A stretch of 64,000 bases of DNA from JAIBJN01 sp963699495 (GTDB lineage: Bacteria > Actinomycetota > Thermoleophilia > Gaiellales > Gaiellaceae). The position numbers and the translations under genes are program-made. The DNA lies in assembly GCA_963699495.1 (NCBI GenBank), contig CAVOUB010000002.1, forward strand, positions 62,001 through 126,000, written 5' to 3'. Below the pieces are notes generated by a model. The model had not been told where the DNA came from and did not search any database. It worked only from the letters and a program-made list of their open reading frames with translations. Every line of letters starts with the position of its first letter. Position 1 is the stretch's first letter. This document shows positions 8,670-17,388 of the stretch, one piece after another.

Positions 8670-9511
8670 AGCGGGAGGAAGCCCTGGCACGCCTGCGGGC
8701 GCAGGTGCAGGAGGGACGGCCGATCATCGGCGCCGGCGCCGGGACCGGCCTCTCGGCGAAGTGCGCAGAGGCCGGCGGCGCCGATCTCATCATCGTCTAC
8801 AACTCCGGGCGGTATCGCATGGCGGGCCGGGGATCCCTGGCGGGCCTCCTTCCCTACGGCGACGCGAACGCGATCGTCATGGAGATGGCGGGCGAGGTGC
8901 TCCCGGTCGTGGAGTCGACGCCCGTCCTCGCCGGCGTGTGCGGCACGGATCCGTTCCGGCTCATGCCGGTCTTCCTCCGGCAGGTGCAGGAGGCCGGCTT
9001 CACAGGCGTCCAGAACTTCCCCACCGTCGGCCTCATCGACGGCACCTTCCGCCAGAACCTCGAGGAGACGGGCATGAGCTATGCGCTCGAGGTGGACACC
9101 ATGCGCGCCGCGCGTGAGCTCGACCTGCTCACCTGCCCGTACGTCTTCACCCCGGAGGATGCCCGGGCGATGGCGGCGGCGGGCGCCGACGTGCTCGTTC
9201 CCCACATGGGGCTGACGACGGGCGGGTCGATCGGCGCCGAGACCGCCAGGACGCTCGACGAGTCGGTCGAGCTGATCCAGGCGATGCACGACGCGGCCGT
9301 CGAGGTCGCGCCGGACGTCCTCGTCCTCTGTCACGGCGGCCCCATCTCCGAGCCCGAGGACGCGGCCTACGTGCTCGAGCGCACGCAGGGCGTCGTCGGC
9401 TTCTTCGGGGCCTCGAGCATGGAGCGGCTCCCGACCGAAGTCGCGCTGACGGAGACCGTGAAGCGCTTCAAGGCGATCCCCGCCCGCAGGCGGGAAGGAG
9501 AACACGTATGA
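8666..9511 (+). CDS. PEP-hydrolase-like TIM-barrel protein (Tm-1 C-terminal-domain type)
   Basis: This 281-residue protein matches the TIM-barrel family annotated as phosphoenolpyruvate hydrolase-like (PF09370), which also forms the C-terminal half of Tm-1. Signature stretches are GAGAGTGLSAKCAEAGGADL, YNSGRYRMAGRGSLAGLLPY, VLAGVCGTDPFRLM, QNFPTVGLIDGTFRQNLEET and LCHGGPISEPEDA. The ATG overlaps the upstream UPF0261 stop as ATGA, so the two are almost certainly a functional pair. Its fold suggests binding of a pyruvate- or enolate-like phosphorylated ligand, but the reaction is unknown. Confidence 0.82.
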   Translation: MKREEALARLRAQVQEGRPIIGAGAGTGLSAKCAEAGGADLIIVYNSGRYRMAGRGSLAGLLPYGDANAIVMEMAGEVLPVVESTPVLAGVCGTDPFRLMPVFLRQVQEAGFTGVQNFPTVGLIDGTFRQNLEETGMSYALEVDTMRAARELDLLTCPYVFTPEDARAMAAAGADVLVPHMGLTTGGSIGAETARTLDESVELIQAMHDAAVEVAPDVLVLCHGGPISEPEDAAYVLERTQGVVGFFGASSMERLPTEVALTETVKRFKAIPARRREGEHV

Positions 9512-9912
9512 AGGGGAGGTTCGTCCACGAGACCGACATCGAGCGCGAGCAGCTCGACTGGGGTGGGCTCGGCTGGATCAGCCGGCCACCGTCCACCGGT
9601 GCGCGGCAGCTCACGGTGCTCGACGTTTCGCTGGAGCCGGGCCACGGCCACGACTTCCACACGCACCCCGAGCAGGAAGAGGTGATCGTCGTCCAGGCGG
9701 GTGAGATCGAGCAATGGCTCGAGGGGGAGAAGACCGTCCTCGGGCCCGGCGAGGCCGTGTTCATCGGGATGGGTACCGTCCACGCGTCGTTCAACACGGG
9801 ACAGGAGACCGCGCGGTTGACGGTCGCACTAGGCCCGTGCGCCGGTGAGGGAGGCTACGAGCTCGTGGACGTCTCCGCCGAGGAGCCCTGGAGGTCGATG
9901 CGCTCGCCATGA
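9508..9912 (+). CDS. Small cupin-domain protein
   Basis: This 134-residue protein is a single conserved beta-barrel cupin. The metal-binding motif 1 is HDFHTHPEQEEVIVVQAGE with two His and a Glu, and motif 2 is PGEAVFIGMGTVHASFN with the fourth ligand His. Small cupins often work as sugar isomerases, epimerases or dioxygenases. It is coupled by ATGA overlaps to the genes on both sides, so it is part of the same catabolic unit. The exact role cannot be read from sequence. Confidence 0.8.
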   Translation: MKGRFVHETDIEREQLDWGGLGWISRPPSTGARQLTVLDVSLEPGHGHDFHTHPEQEEVIVVQAGEIEQWLEGEKTVLGPGEAVFIGMGTVHASFNTGQETARLTVALGPCAGEGGYELVDVSAEEPWRSMRSP

Positions 9913-11333
9913 GCATCGGGACCCCCAAGGCCGAGACCTTCGTTCGAGATCTCCGCGACCTCGTCGGCGCCGATGCTGTCGTCACCGACCCGGACTTCCT
10001 CGAGGCCTACTCCGCCGACACCTACTGGAAGGCGCTCGCGGCGCGGGCAAACGGCACTCCGCTCGGCCTCCCCGACGTCGTCGTCCTGCCGGCCGACGAG
10101 GCGGGCGTGGCCGCGGTGCTCCGCTTCGCCAACGAGCTGGGTCTCCCTGTCGTTCCTCGCGGCGGCGGGTCGGGAAGCCAGGGAGGAGCGGTCCCGGTCG
10201 GCGGCGGCATCCTCCTCGACCTCACACGCCTCGACCGCATCGTCGAGGTGGACGAGGAGTCACTGACGGTGACGGCCGAGGCGGGCGTCAACGGCGAGGT
10301 GCTCGAGCACGCCTTGAACGAGCGCGGGCTCATGCTTCCGCACTACCCGGCTTCGGTCGACCTGGCGACCGTCGGCGGCTACGTCGCCGCCCGCGGCTCC
10401 GGGGTGCTCTCGACGCGCTACGGCAAGATCGAGGACCTCGTCCTCTCGCTTCGCGTTGCCCTCGCCGACGGCAGCATGATCGAGACCGTTGCGGTCCCCA
10501 GGCATGCGGTCGGGCCCGAGCTGACGCAGCTCTTCATCGGCTCCGAAGGCACGCTCGGCGTCGTCACCCGGGCGACCCTGCAGCTCGCCCCCCTCCCGGC
10601 GGCGCGCCGCTTCGAGGCGGTCTCGTTCACGTCGGTGCTCGAGGGGATCGCAACCGTGCGCTCCTGCATCACCCGCGGCCTGCGGCCGTCCGTCGTGCGC
10701 ATGTACGACGAGGTGGCAACACGTACGTCGCTCGGCCCGGTCGTCGAGCAGGAGCTCGAGGGCGTCTGCACGATCTTCTGCTTCGAGGGCGAGCCGGCCG
10801 TTGCCGACGCGGAGGCGGAGACGATGCTCGCGGTCGCCCGAGAGCGCGGTGCGGCAATCCTCGACGGCCGGCTCGGCGAGACGTGGTGGAAGCGCCGCTA
10901 CGAGTTCTACAAGCCGCCGCACCATCCGCAGCTCCCCTCCATCTGGGGGACGATCGAGGCCGTCGCTCCCTACGCCCGCATCTACGACGTCTACCAGGCG
11001 GTGAAGGAGGCGGTCGAGGTGCCCTACGCCGAGCACGGGCTCGCGCTCAAGGTCCACTTCAGCCACTGGTATCCGTGGGGGACGATGATGTACGGCCGCT
11101 TCATCGTCCCGGATGGCGGGCCTGGGGCCATCGACCTGCACGACCGCATCTGGGAGGACGCAGTACAGGCGATGCTGGGCGCCGGCGGCGTCATGAACGA
11201 CCACCACGGCGTCGGGCTCAAGCTCGCGCCGTACATGCGGGCCCAGCACGGGCCTGCGCTCGACGTCCTGCGGCGGATCAAGGAGGTGCTCGACCCGACC
11301 CGGATCATGAACCCCGGCAAGCTCGATCTCTAA
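9909..11333 (+). CDS. FAD-linked oxidase of the GlcD / alkyl-DHAP synthase family
   Basis: This 474-residue flavoprotein has an N-terminal FAD-binding PCMH fold (VVPRGGGSGSQGGAVPVGGG, then VDLATVGGYVAARGSGVLSTRYGKI, split as in the family) and the typical PRHAVGPELTQLFIGSEGTLG segment. The C-terminal oxidase domain contains NDHHGVGLKLAPYM and ends LDPTRIMNPGKLDL. The RHAVGPxLTQLFIGSEGTLG block is closest to alkyldihydroxyacetonephosphate-synthase-like oxidases. It probably oxidises a 2-hydroxy acid or a polyol. It overlaps the cupin gene by four bases. Confidence 0.82.
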   Translation: MSIGTPKAETFVRDLRDLVGADAVVTDPDFLEAYSADTYWKALAARANGTPLGLPDVVVLPADEAGVAAVLRFANELGLPVVPRGGGSGSQGGAVPVGGGILLDLTRLDRIVEVDEESLTVTAEAGVNGEVLEHALNERGLMLPHYPASVDLATVGGYVAARGSGVLSTRYGKIEDLVLSLRVALADGSMIETVAVPRHAVGPELTQLFIGSEGTLGVVTRATLQLAPLPAARRFEAVSFTSVLEGIATVRSCITRGLRPSVVRMYDEVATRTSLGPVVEQELEGVCTIFCFEGEPAVADAEAETMLAVARERGAAILDGRLGETWWKRRYEFYKPPHHPQLPSIWGTIEAVAPYARIYDVYQAVKEAVEVPYAEHGLALKVHFSHWYPWGTMMYGRFIVPDGGPGAIDLHDRIWEDAVQAMLGAGGVMNDHHGVGLKLAPYMRAQHGPALDVLRRIKEVLDPTRIMNPGKLDL

Positions 11334-11361
11334 GGCAGTCGGCAACGCGAGGGAGGACCGA

Positions 11362-12270
11362 ATGGGACTGAAGGTGGCGATGCACAACTGGATGCGGCCC
11401 GAGCCGATCGAGACGACGATCCGGCGGCTGGCCCGGTCCGGCTACGACGGAATCGAGATCTCCGGCGAGCCGGCGCTCTACGACGCGAAGCAGGTGCGCT
11501 CGCTGCTCGACGAGCACGGGCTCGAGTGCTGGGGCTCCGTGACGCTCATGGTCGGCGGCCGCGATCTCCTGCACGAAGACAAGTACGTGCGCATCGGCAG
11601 CGTCCAGTACGTGAAGGACACGATCGACCTGATCAAGGCGCTCGGCGGCTCCATCCTGACCGTCGTCCCCTCGACCGTCGGCAAGGTCACGCCCATGTCC
11701 ACTCCCGAGGAGGAGTGGAAGTGGGCGGTCGAGAGCCTGAAGGAGTGCCAGGCCCACGCCGAGCGCAGCGGAGTCCGGCTCGCGCTCGAGCCGCTCAACC
11801 GGTTCGAGACCTACTTCCTGAACCGTTGCGACCAGGCGCTCGCGCTGGCGGAGGACGTCGGCGGCGACTGCGGCGTCTGCCTCGACATCTTCCACATGAA
11901 CATCGAGGAGGCCGACTGGCCGTCCGCCATCAGGGCCGCAGGCGACCAGCTCGTCGACTTCCACGTCGCCGACAACAACCGCATGCCGCCCGGCCAGGGC
12001 GCCATCGACTGGGAGCTGATCGTGCGCACGCTCGGTGAGGTCGGCTACGACGGCTATCTGACCGTCGAGTTCGTGGCGACAGTCGATCGCAGCCGGATCT
12101 CCGAGCGCACCGAGATCGGCGACGCGTCCGAGGCGGACGCGAGCGTGGGCCTCGAGCAGTTCCTGCGCGACCACGGCACGGGCGCTGTGCCGGAGGAGCT
12201 GTACGACCGGTACGTGCAGGAGTCGATCGACTGTCTCCGCCAGGCCATGAGTGCGGCGGCACCGGCGTAG
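11362..12270 (+). CDS. Sugar epimerase/isomerase, D-tagatose 3-epimerase-like TIM barrel
   Basis: This 302-residue protein belongs to the AP-endonuclease-2-like TIM-barrel sugar epimerases. The expected metal ligands are in place: Glu143 in LALEPLNRFE, Asp175 in CLDIFHMNIEE, His201 in DFHVADNNRMPPG and Glu236 in TVEFV. The pattern EPLNR...LDxFHMNIEE...DFHxADxNR...VE is that of ketose 3-epimerases (tagatose/psicose epimerase). A good ribosome binding site (GAGGGAGGA) precedes the ATG. In Thermotoga inositol catabolism an enzyme of this fold epimerises a keto-sugar acid; whether the same happens here is inference. Confidence 0.8.
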   Translation: MGLKVAMHNWMRPEPIETTIRRLARSGYDGIEISGEPALYDAKQVRSLLDEHGLECWGSVTLMVGGRDLLHEDKYVRIGSVQYVKDTIDLIKALGGSILTVVPSTVGKVTPMSTPEEEWKWAVESLKECQAHAERSGVRLALEPLNRFETYFLNRCDQALALAEDVGGDCGVCLDIFHMNIEEADWPSAIRAAGDQLVDFHVADNNRMPPGQGAIDWELIVRTLGEVGYDGYLTVEFVATVDRSRISERTEIGDASEADASVGLEQFLRDHGTGAVPEELYDRYVQESIDCLRQAMSAAAPA

Positions 12271-12278
12271 GAGGCCCG

Positions 12279-13133
12279 ATGGAGCTGCCGTCTTACAACA
12301 TCGCCGATCTCGCCCCGCCGGACATCCAGGCCTACTTGGCCGAGAAGGACATCGTGATGATCCCTATCGCGAGCATGGAGCAGCACGGGCCCCATCTGCC
12401 GCTCGCCACGGACACGATCCAGGCCGACGAGATCACCCGGCGCGCGGCCGAGCGGGCGGAGGTCCTGTACACGCCCTGTGTCTGGTTCGGCTACTCGCCG
12501 CAGCACATGTACGGGCCCGGCGACGGGACCGGGACGATCACGATCCGCTCGCAGATCCTCCTCGACGTCTACCACGACGTGGCGCGCTCGCTCATCCACC
12601 ACGGGTTCAACCGGCTCGTGTTCGTCAACAACCACGGCTCGAACACGAAGATCATCGACCCGTTGCTGCGGCGGATCCGCTACGAGACGGGCGCCTTCGT
12701 CACGTTCTCCAAGCTCTACGCCGAGCGGTATCTCGGCCTCATCGACCCGGTCATGGAGAACCCCCCCGAGGAAACGCCGGGGTGGCACTCCAGCGAGCTC
12801 GAGACCGCGCAGGTGCTGGCGCACGACGAGCGGCTCGTCCGCATGGACCGGGCCGTGAACCAGAAGGTGAAGCGCCCGGACTGGTTCCCTGAGGGATTCG
12901 TCAAGCTGGACGGCGCACCGGAGGTCGAGTTCCAGGGGTATCAGTACTTCCTCTTCCCCACGGACCACAGCGACTTCACGCCGAGCGGCGTGATTGGCAA
13001 CCCGTTCAGGGCGACGGCAGAAAAGGGGGAGCGGACGTACGAGCTGTACGCCGAGCACCTTGCCGCGGCGCTGGAGGAGTTCCAGAAGGTGCCGGTCGAG
13101 GTGCACACGCGGGAGTGGCGCGACCGGGCGTGA
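12279..13133 (+). CDS. Creatininase-family metal-dependent hydrolase
   Basis: This 284-residue protein is a clear creatininase-superfamily member. The metal-binding motif SMEQHGPHLPLATD gives Glu34, His36 and Asp45, the NNHGSN motif gives His119, and HSSELET supplies Glu173/Glu175. Family members hydrolyse cyclic amides, and others open a carbon ring: a diketo-inositol hydrolase of this type has been reported, as I recall it. With two Gfo/Idh dehydrogenases and an epimerase nearby, ring opening of a diketo-cyclitol is a reasonable hypothesis. True creatinine use looks unlikely because no creatinase or sarcosine gene is present. Confidence 0.8.
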   Translation: MELPSYNIADLAPPDIQAYLAEKDIVMIPIASMEQHGPHLPLATDTIQADEITRRAAERAEVLYTPCVWFGYSPQHMYGPGDGTGTITIRSQILLDVYHDVARSLIHHGFNRLVFVNNHGSNTKIIDPLLRRIRYETGAFVTFSKLYAERYLGLIDPVMENPPEETPGWHSSELETAQVLAHDERLVRMDRAVNQKVKRPDWFPEGFVKLDGAPEVEFQGYQYFLFPTDHSDFTPSGVIGNPFRATAEKGERTYELYAEHLAAALEEFQKVPVEVHTREWRDRA

Positions 13134-13143
13134 CGGGCGGCCT

Positions 13144-14385
13144 ATGCAGGACAAGCCACAGATCGCGCTGATCGGCACGCTCGACACAAAGGGCGACGAG
13201 ATCGCGTACGTGCGCGAGCGGCTCGCCGGCCTCGGCGTGCGCCCGTTCGTGATCGACTCGGGAATCCTCGGCGACCCGGGCACGAGGGCGGACGTCTCCC
13301 GGGAGGAGGTGGCCCGCGAGGCCGGCTACGAGCTGGAGCAGATCCAGTCCGCGGGCAGCCGTGGCTCGGCGGTCGAGTTGATGCAGCAGGGAGTCCGCGC
13401 GGTCTGCCTTCGGCTGTGGCTCGAGGGGCGCCTGGACGGCGTCCTCTGCCTGGGCGGGGCGGAGGGAGCGCTCCTGGGAGCCGCCGCGATGCACGCGCTA
13501 CCCGTCGGCGTTCCGAAGCTGATCGTCACGCCGAGCGCCTCCGGCCGCCGTGCGTTCGGCCCCTTTGTCGGCGAGAGCGACGTCCTCGTCATGCACTCGG
13601 TCGTCGACATCCTCGGCCTCAACCCGATCGCGCGGGCCGTGTTCGACAACGCGGCGGCCGCGGTCGCGGGCATGGCTCGGGACGCCGGGCGCCCGCTCCA
13701 GGACCTGGGCGGACGGAGCGTGGGCATCACGATGCTCGGCCACACCACGCCGGCGGTCATGCGCATCCGCACGGCGCTCGAGCGAGCCGGCCACGAGCCG
13801 GTCATCTTCCATGCGAACGGCGTCGGCGGGCCCGCGATGGAGAAGCTCGTCGAAGCGGGCGCGCTCGCGGGCGTGATCGACTACACGCTCTCCGAGCTCG
13901 CGAACTCGCTCCTGGACGGGCTTCACGCGACAGGGCCCGGTCGCCTCCGCGCCGCGGGCGCGAGGGGCCTCCCGCAAGTGGTCGTTCCCGGCTGCGTCGA
14001 CTTCTTCAACCAGGGCGCACCCGACACCCTCCCAGCCGAGTACCGCACGCGCCAGAGCTACTACCACAATCCGGTGGCGACGCTCGTCCGGCTCGAGCCG
14101 GGGGAGATGGCCGAGCTCGGCCGCGTCGTCGCCGAACGGCTCAACGAGGCGCGGGGGCCCGTGCACGTCCTCGCCCCGACTCTCGGCTTCTCGCTCGCTG
14201 ACGTCGAGGGCGGCGACCTCTGGTTTCCGGAGGCCGACGCGGCGTTCCTGGACGCCCTCGGAACCTCGCTTCGGCCGGACATTCAGCTCGAGCTCGTCGA
14301 CACTCACGTGAACGACCCGGCGTTCGCAGATCTCGTCGCCGAGCGGTACCTCGTCCTGGCCTCCACGCCGACTTCTGCGACCTGA
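13144..14385 (+). CDS. UPF0261 / Tm-1-like protein, second copy
   Basis: This 413-residue protein is a paralogue of the product at 7437. It shares IALIGTLDTKGDEIAYVRERL at the N-terminus, LCLGGAEGALLGAAAMHALP in the centre and NDPAFADLVAERYL at the end. The ATG at 13144 gives the same N-terminus as the first copy. The two copies have clearly diverged (for example MASGDTRPYVG against SASGRRAFGPFVG), so they may handle different ligands or form a hetero-oligomer. No second TIM-barrel partner follows this copy; the next gene is the regulator. Confidence 0.82.
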   Translation: MQDKPQIALIGTLDTKGDEIAYVRERLAGLGVRPFVIDSGILGDPGTRADVSREEVAREAGYELEQIQSAGSRGSAVELMQQGVRAVCLRLWLEGRLDGVLCLGGAEGALLGAAAMHALPVGVPKLIVTPSASGRRAFGPFVGESDVLVMHSVVDILGLNPIARAVFDNAAAAVAGMARDAGRPLQDLGGRSVGITMLGHTTPAVMRIRTALERAGHEPVIFHANGVGGPAMEKLVEAGALAGVIDYTLSELANSLLDGLHATGPGRLRAAGARGLPQVVVPGCVDFFNQGAPDTLPAEYRTRQSYYHNPVATLVRLEPGEMAELGRVVAERLNEARGPVHVLAPTLGFSLADVEGGDLWFPEADAAFLDALGTSLRPDIQLELVDTHVNDPAFADLVAERYLVLASTPTSAT

Positions 14386-14398
14386 TGAGGGCAGGTTG

Positions 14399-15208
14399 AT
14401 GCCGGCCGACATTCGCAGAGCCAGCATTCTCGAGAGGATCCAGCGGGACGGAGGCGCGTCGATCGCCGAGCTCGCGCGCGACTACGGCGTCTCGCAGATC
14501 ACGGTTCACCGCGACCTCGAGCGACTCGCGCGAGACGGACTCATCGAGCGCGTGCACGGAGGCGCGCGACCACCCGGGAGCGGTCCCAGGGAGCTCCGCG
14601 TGCCGACCGACTGGACGAAGCGGCTCGAGCAGGCCTTGTCGGAGAAGGAGGCGATCGCGGCGCGTGCCGCCCGTTTCGTCGAGGACGGCTCGACGATCTT
14701 CGTCGACTCGTCCACGACCTGCCTCGTGCTCGCCCGCCACCTGCAGCGCCATCCGCCGCGGGCGCTCACCCTCGTCACGAACTCCCCGGCGATCGCCGTC
14801 GAGCTGAACGCCCAGTCCATCCATGTCGTCGTGACCCCGGGCGAGGTCGACCAGACGCTCCGCATGATCGGCGGCCGGTGGGCGGCGGAGTTCCTCGCAG
14901 GCCTCAACATGGAGACGGCCTTCGTCTCCGCTGGAGGCGTCACGCTCGAGAACGGGCTGACCACGACGCGGCGGGCCCTTGCAGACACCCTCAACGCGGC
15001 GTCGGCTTCCTCGGCGAAGACGATAGGCCTCATCGACTCGTCCAAGTTCGGCCTCTCCGCGCTGCTGGCGATCGCGCGCCCGGAGGAGCTCGACGCCCTC
15101 GTCGTCGACGACGGTCTTCCCAGGGAGACGATCGACGCCTACGAGGCGGCCGGCGTCAACCTCGTCCTGGCCAACGGCCACAAGACCACTGCTTCCACCA
15201 CCGCCTAA
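14399..15208 (+). CDS. DeoR-family transcriptional regulator
   Basis: This 269-residue repressor has an N-terminal DeoR winged helix-turn-helix (ILERIQRDGGASIAELARDYGVSQ, split, then TVHRDLERLARDGLIERVHGGA) and a C-terminal sugar-phosphate sensor domain with FVDSSTTCLVLARHL and AFVSAGGVTLENGLTT. DeoR proteins usually repress sugar catabolism and release DNA on binding a phosphorylated intermediate, which fits the PfkB kinase at 24001. The ATG at 14399 is preferred over the TTG three bases earlier; AGGGCAGG lies upstream. It sits in the middle of the gene train, so it may control the whole locus and itself. Confidence 0.88.
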   Translation: MPADIRRASILERIQRDGGASIAELARDYGVSQITVHRDLERLARDGLIERVHGGARPPGSGPRELRVPTDWTKRLEQALSEKEAIAARAARFVEDGSTIFVDSSTTCLVLARHLQRHPPRALTLVTNSPAIAVELNAQSIHVVVTPGEVDQTLRMIGGRWAAEFLAGLNMETAFVSAGGVTLENGLTTTRRALADTLNAASASSAKTIGLIDSSKFGLSALLAIARPEELDALVVDDGLPRETIDAYEAAGVNLVLANGHKTTASTTA

Positions 15209-15220
15209 GGAGGACCCCGA

Positions 15221-16219
15221 ATGGCACGTCCCGTCACGCTCTTCACCGGCCAGTGGGCCGATCTGCCGCTGGAGGAGCTCGCCGGCAAGGCCTCCGCCTG
15301 GGGCTTCGACGGCCTCGAGCTCGCTTGCTGGGGTGACCACTTCGACGTCGACGAGGCGCTTGCCGATCCAGGGTACGTAGACGGCCGCCGGGAGCTCCTG
15401 GAACGGCACGGCCTCGAGTGCTTCGCGATCTCGACGCACCTGGTCGGCCAGGCCGTCTGCGACCCGGTCGACGAGCGCCACCGGGCGATCCTGCCCCCCG
15501 ATGTCTGGGGTGACGGCGATCCGGAGGGGGTGCGCCGGCGCGCGGCCGACAAGGTAAAGGACGCTGCCCGAGCGGCCGCGAGGTTCGGCGTCCCCACGGT
15601 GAACGGCTTCACCGGCTCGAGCATCTGGCACCTCCTCTACTCGTTCCCGCCGAACGACTTCGAGGCGATCGAGGCCGGCTACCGGGACTTCGCGGAGCGC
15701 TGGAGCCCGATCATCGACGTCTTCGAAGCGGAGGGCGTTCGCTTCGGTCTCGAGGTACATCCCACGGAGATCGCCTACGACTTCGTCACCACGCGCAAGA
15801 CGCTCGAGGCGATCGACCGGCGTGAGGGCTTCGGAATCAACTTCGACCCGAGTCACTTCGCCCACCAGTCCCTCGACTCGGCCGCGTTCGTCGAGGAGTT
15901 CGCCGACCGCATCTACCACGTCCACGTCAAGGACTCGAAGAAGACCCTCGACGGGCGCAGCTCGATCCTCGGCGGGCACCTGAACTTCGGGGAGGCCGGG
16001 CGCGGCTGGGACTTCGTCTCTCCGGGGCACGGGGACGTCGACTTCGAGTCGCTCATCCGCGCCCTCAACCGGATCGGCTACGAGGGGCCGCTCTCGATCG
16101 AGTGGGAGGATGCCGGCATGGATCGCGAGTGGGGCGCCCAGGACGCGCTGGCCTTCGTTCGCAGGACCGACTTCACCCCGTCCACGCTCGCCTTCGACGC
16201 CGCCTACGAGAGGAGCTGA
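15221..16219 (+). CDS. Sugar phosphate isomerase/epimerase (xylose-isomerase-like TIM barrel)
   Basis: This 332-residue protein is another member of the AP-endonuclease-2/xylose isomerase-like TIM-barrel family. It starts FTGQWADLPLEELAGKASAW, has the metal-site segments FGLEVHPTEIAYD, NFDPSHFAHQ and YHVHVKDSK, and ends PLSIEWEDAGMDREWG with the fourth acidic ligand. Enzymes of this type next to Gfo/Idh dehydrogenases are common in inositol and sugar catabolism. AAGGAGG lies seven bases before the ATG. Only two bases separate it from the dehydrogenase gene that follows. Confidence 0.8.
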   Translation: MARPVTLFTGQWADLPLEELAGKASAWGFDGLELACWGDHFDVDEALADPGYVDGRRELLERHGLECFAISTHLVGQAVCDPVDERHRAILPPDVWGDGDPEGVRRRAADKVKDAARAAARFGVPTVNGFTGSSIWHLLYSFPPNDFEAIEAGYRDFAERWSPIIDVFEAEGVRFGLEVHPTEIAYDFVTTRKTLEAIDRREGFGINFDPSHFAHQSLDSAAFVEEFADRIYHVHVKDSKKTLDGRSSILGGHLNFGEAGRGWDFVSPGHGDVDFESLIRALNRIGYEGPLSIEWEDAGMDREWGAQDALAFVRRTDFTPSTLAFDAAYERS

Positions 16220-16221
16220 GG

Positions 16222-17388
16222 ATGCCGGACGAAAGAGAGGTCGGCTTCCTCACGATGGGCCGTGCCGGCGGCCCGAGCGACGTTCGCACGATCGGGATCG
16301 GGATGCTCGGCTACGCCTTCATGGGCAAGGCCCACTCGAACGCCTACCGGAAGATCGCGTACATGACGTGGCCGCCGCCGCTGCTGCCACGGCTCGTCGC
16401 GGTCTCCGGGAGGACGGAGGAGGCGGTCGCCGAGGCGGCGCGCCGGTATGGCTTCGAGAGCTACACGACCGACTGGCACGAGCTTCTTGCCAACGGCGAG
16501 ATCGAGCTGTTCGACAACAGCGGGCCGAACAACCTGCACGCGGAGCCGACGATCGCGGCGGCGGAGGTGGGCAAGCATGTCGTCTGCGAGAAGCCGCTGG
16601 CGCGCACCGCCGACGAGAGCCTCGAGGTCTGGCAGCGCGTCGAGGCGACCGGTGTCAAGCACATGTGCGCCTTCAACTACCGCTTCGTCCCGGCGGTTCG
16701 CCTCGCGCGCGAGATGCTGGAGGCCGGTGAGCTGGGCGACATCTACCACTTCAGGGGTCGCTATCTCCAGGAATGGGGCGACATCGACGACCAGGTGTGG
16801 CGGTTCGAGCGCGAGGCCGCCGGCTCGGGAGCCCTCGGCGACCTGGGCGCCCACGTGATCGACCTGGCGCGCTACCTCGTCGGAGAGATCGAATCGGTGA
16901 GCGGGGCGACGCGAGCGTTCAAGGAGGGGCGCGAGGTCGACGACGCGTTCGAGTCGGTCGTCGAGTTCGAGAACGGCGCCGTCGGCACGATCGAAGCCTC
17001 GCGGTTCTGCCCGGGCCGCAAGAATGCCTTCGCCTGGGAGATCAACGGCTCGAAGGGCTCGATCGCCTTCGACCTCGAGCGGATGAACGAGCTTCAGGTC
17101 CACCTTCGCGACTCGACGCCGGGCCGACGGGCACAGGGCTTCCGCAGCGTGCTCGTCTCCGAGGCCGACCATCCCTTCTGGGAGCACTGGTGGCCCCATG
17201 GCCACATCATCGGCTGGGAGCACTCCTTCGTGCACGAGCTGCACCATCTTCTGACGGCGATCGCCGAGGACGGCGCGGTTGGGCCGCACGGGGCAACATT
17301 CGAGGACGGCTATCGAGCCGCCGAGGTCTGCGACGCGATCGTGCGCTCGAGCGAGTCGAGCCGGCGGGAGGAGATTGCGTATCGCTAG
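16222..17388 (+). CDS. Gfo/Idh/MocA-family NAD(P)-dependent dehydrogenase
   Basis: This 388-residue oxidoreductase has an N-terminal Rossmann fold starting IGIGMLGYAFMGKAHSNAYR, the family motif CEKPLAR with the catalytic-region Lys, and the C-terminal substrate domain with GALGDLGAHVIDLARYLVGE. The family oxidises sugar or cyclitol hydroxyls to ketones. The ATG at 16222 directly follows the stop of the isomerase gene and is preceded by GAGGAGCTGAGG. Its substrate may be the same cyclitol or sugar that the importer brings in. Confidence 0.85.
   Translation: MPDEREVGFLTMGRAGGPSDVRTIGIGMLGYAFMGKAHSNAYRKIAYMTWPPPLLPRLVAVSGRTEEAVAEAARRYGFESYTTDWHELLANGEIELFDNSGPNNLHAEPTIAAAEVGKHVVCEKPLARTADESLEVWQRVEATGVKHMCAFNYRFVPAVRLAREMLEAGELGDIYHFRGRYLQEWGDIDDQVWRFEREAAGSGALGDLGAHVIDLARYLVGEIESVSGATRAFKEGREVDDAFESVVEFENGAVGTIEASRFCPGRKNAFAWEINGSKGSIAFDLERMNELQVHLRDSTPGRRAQGFRSVLVSEADHPFWEHWWPHGHIIGWEHSFVHELHHLLTAIAEDGAVGPHGATFEDGYRAAEVCDAIVRSSESSRREEIAYR

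Noticed and set aside
12279..13133. A creatinine degradation locus
   Set aside because: No creatinase, sarcosine oxidase or hydantoinase lies near. The neighbours are sugar enzymes.
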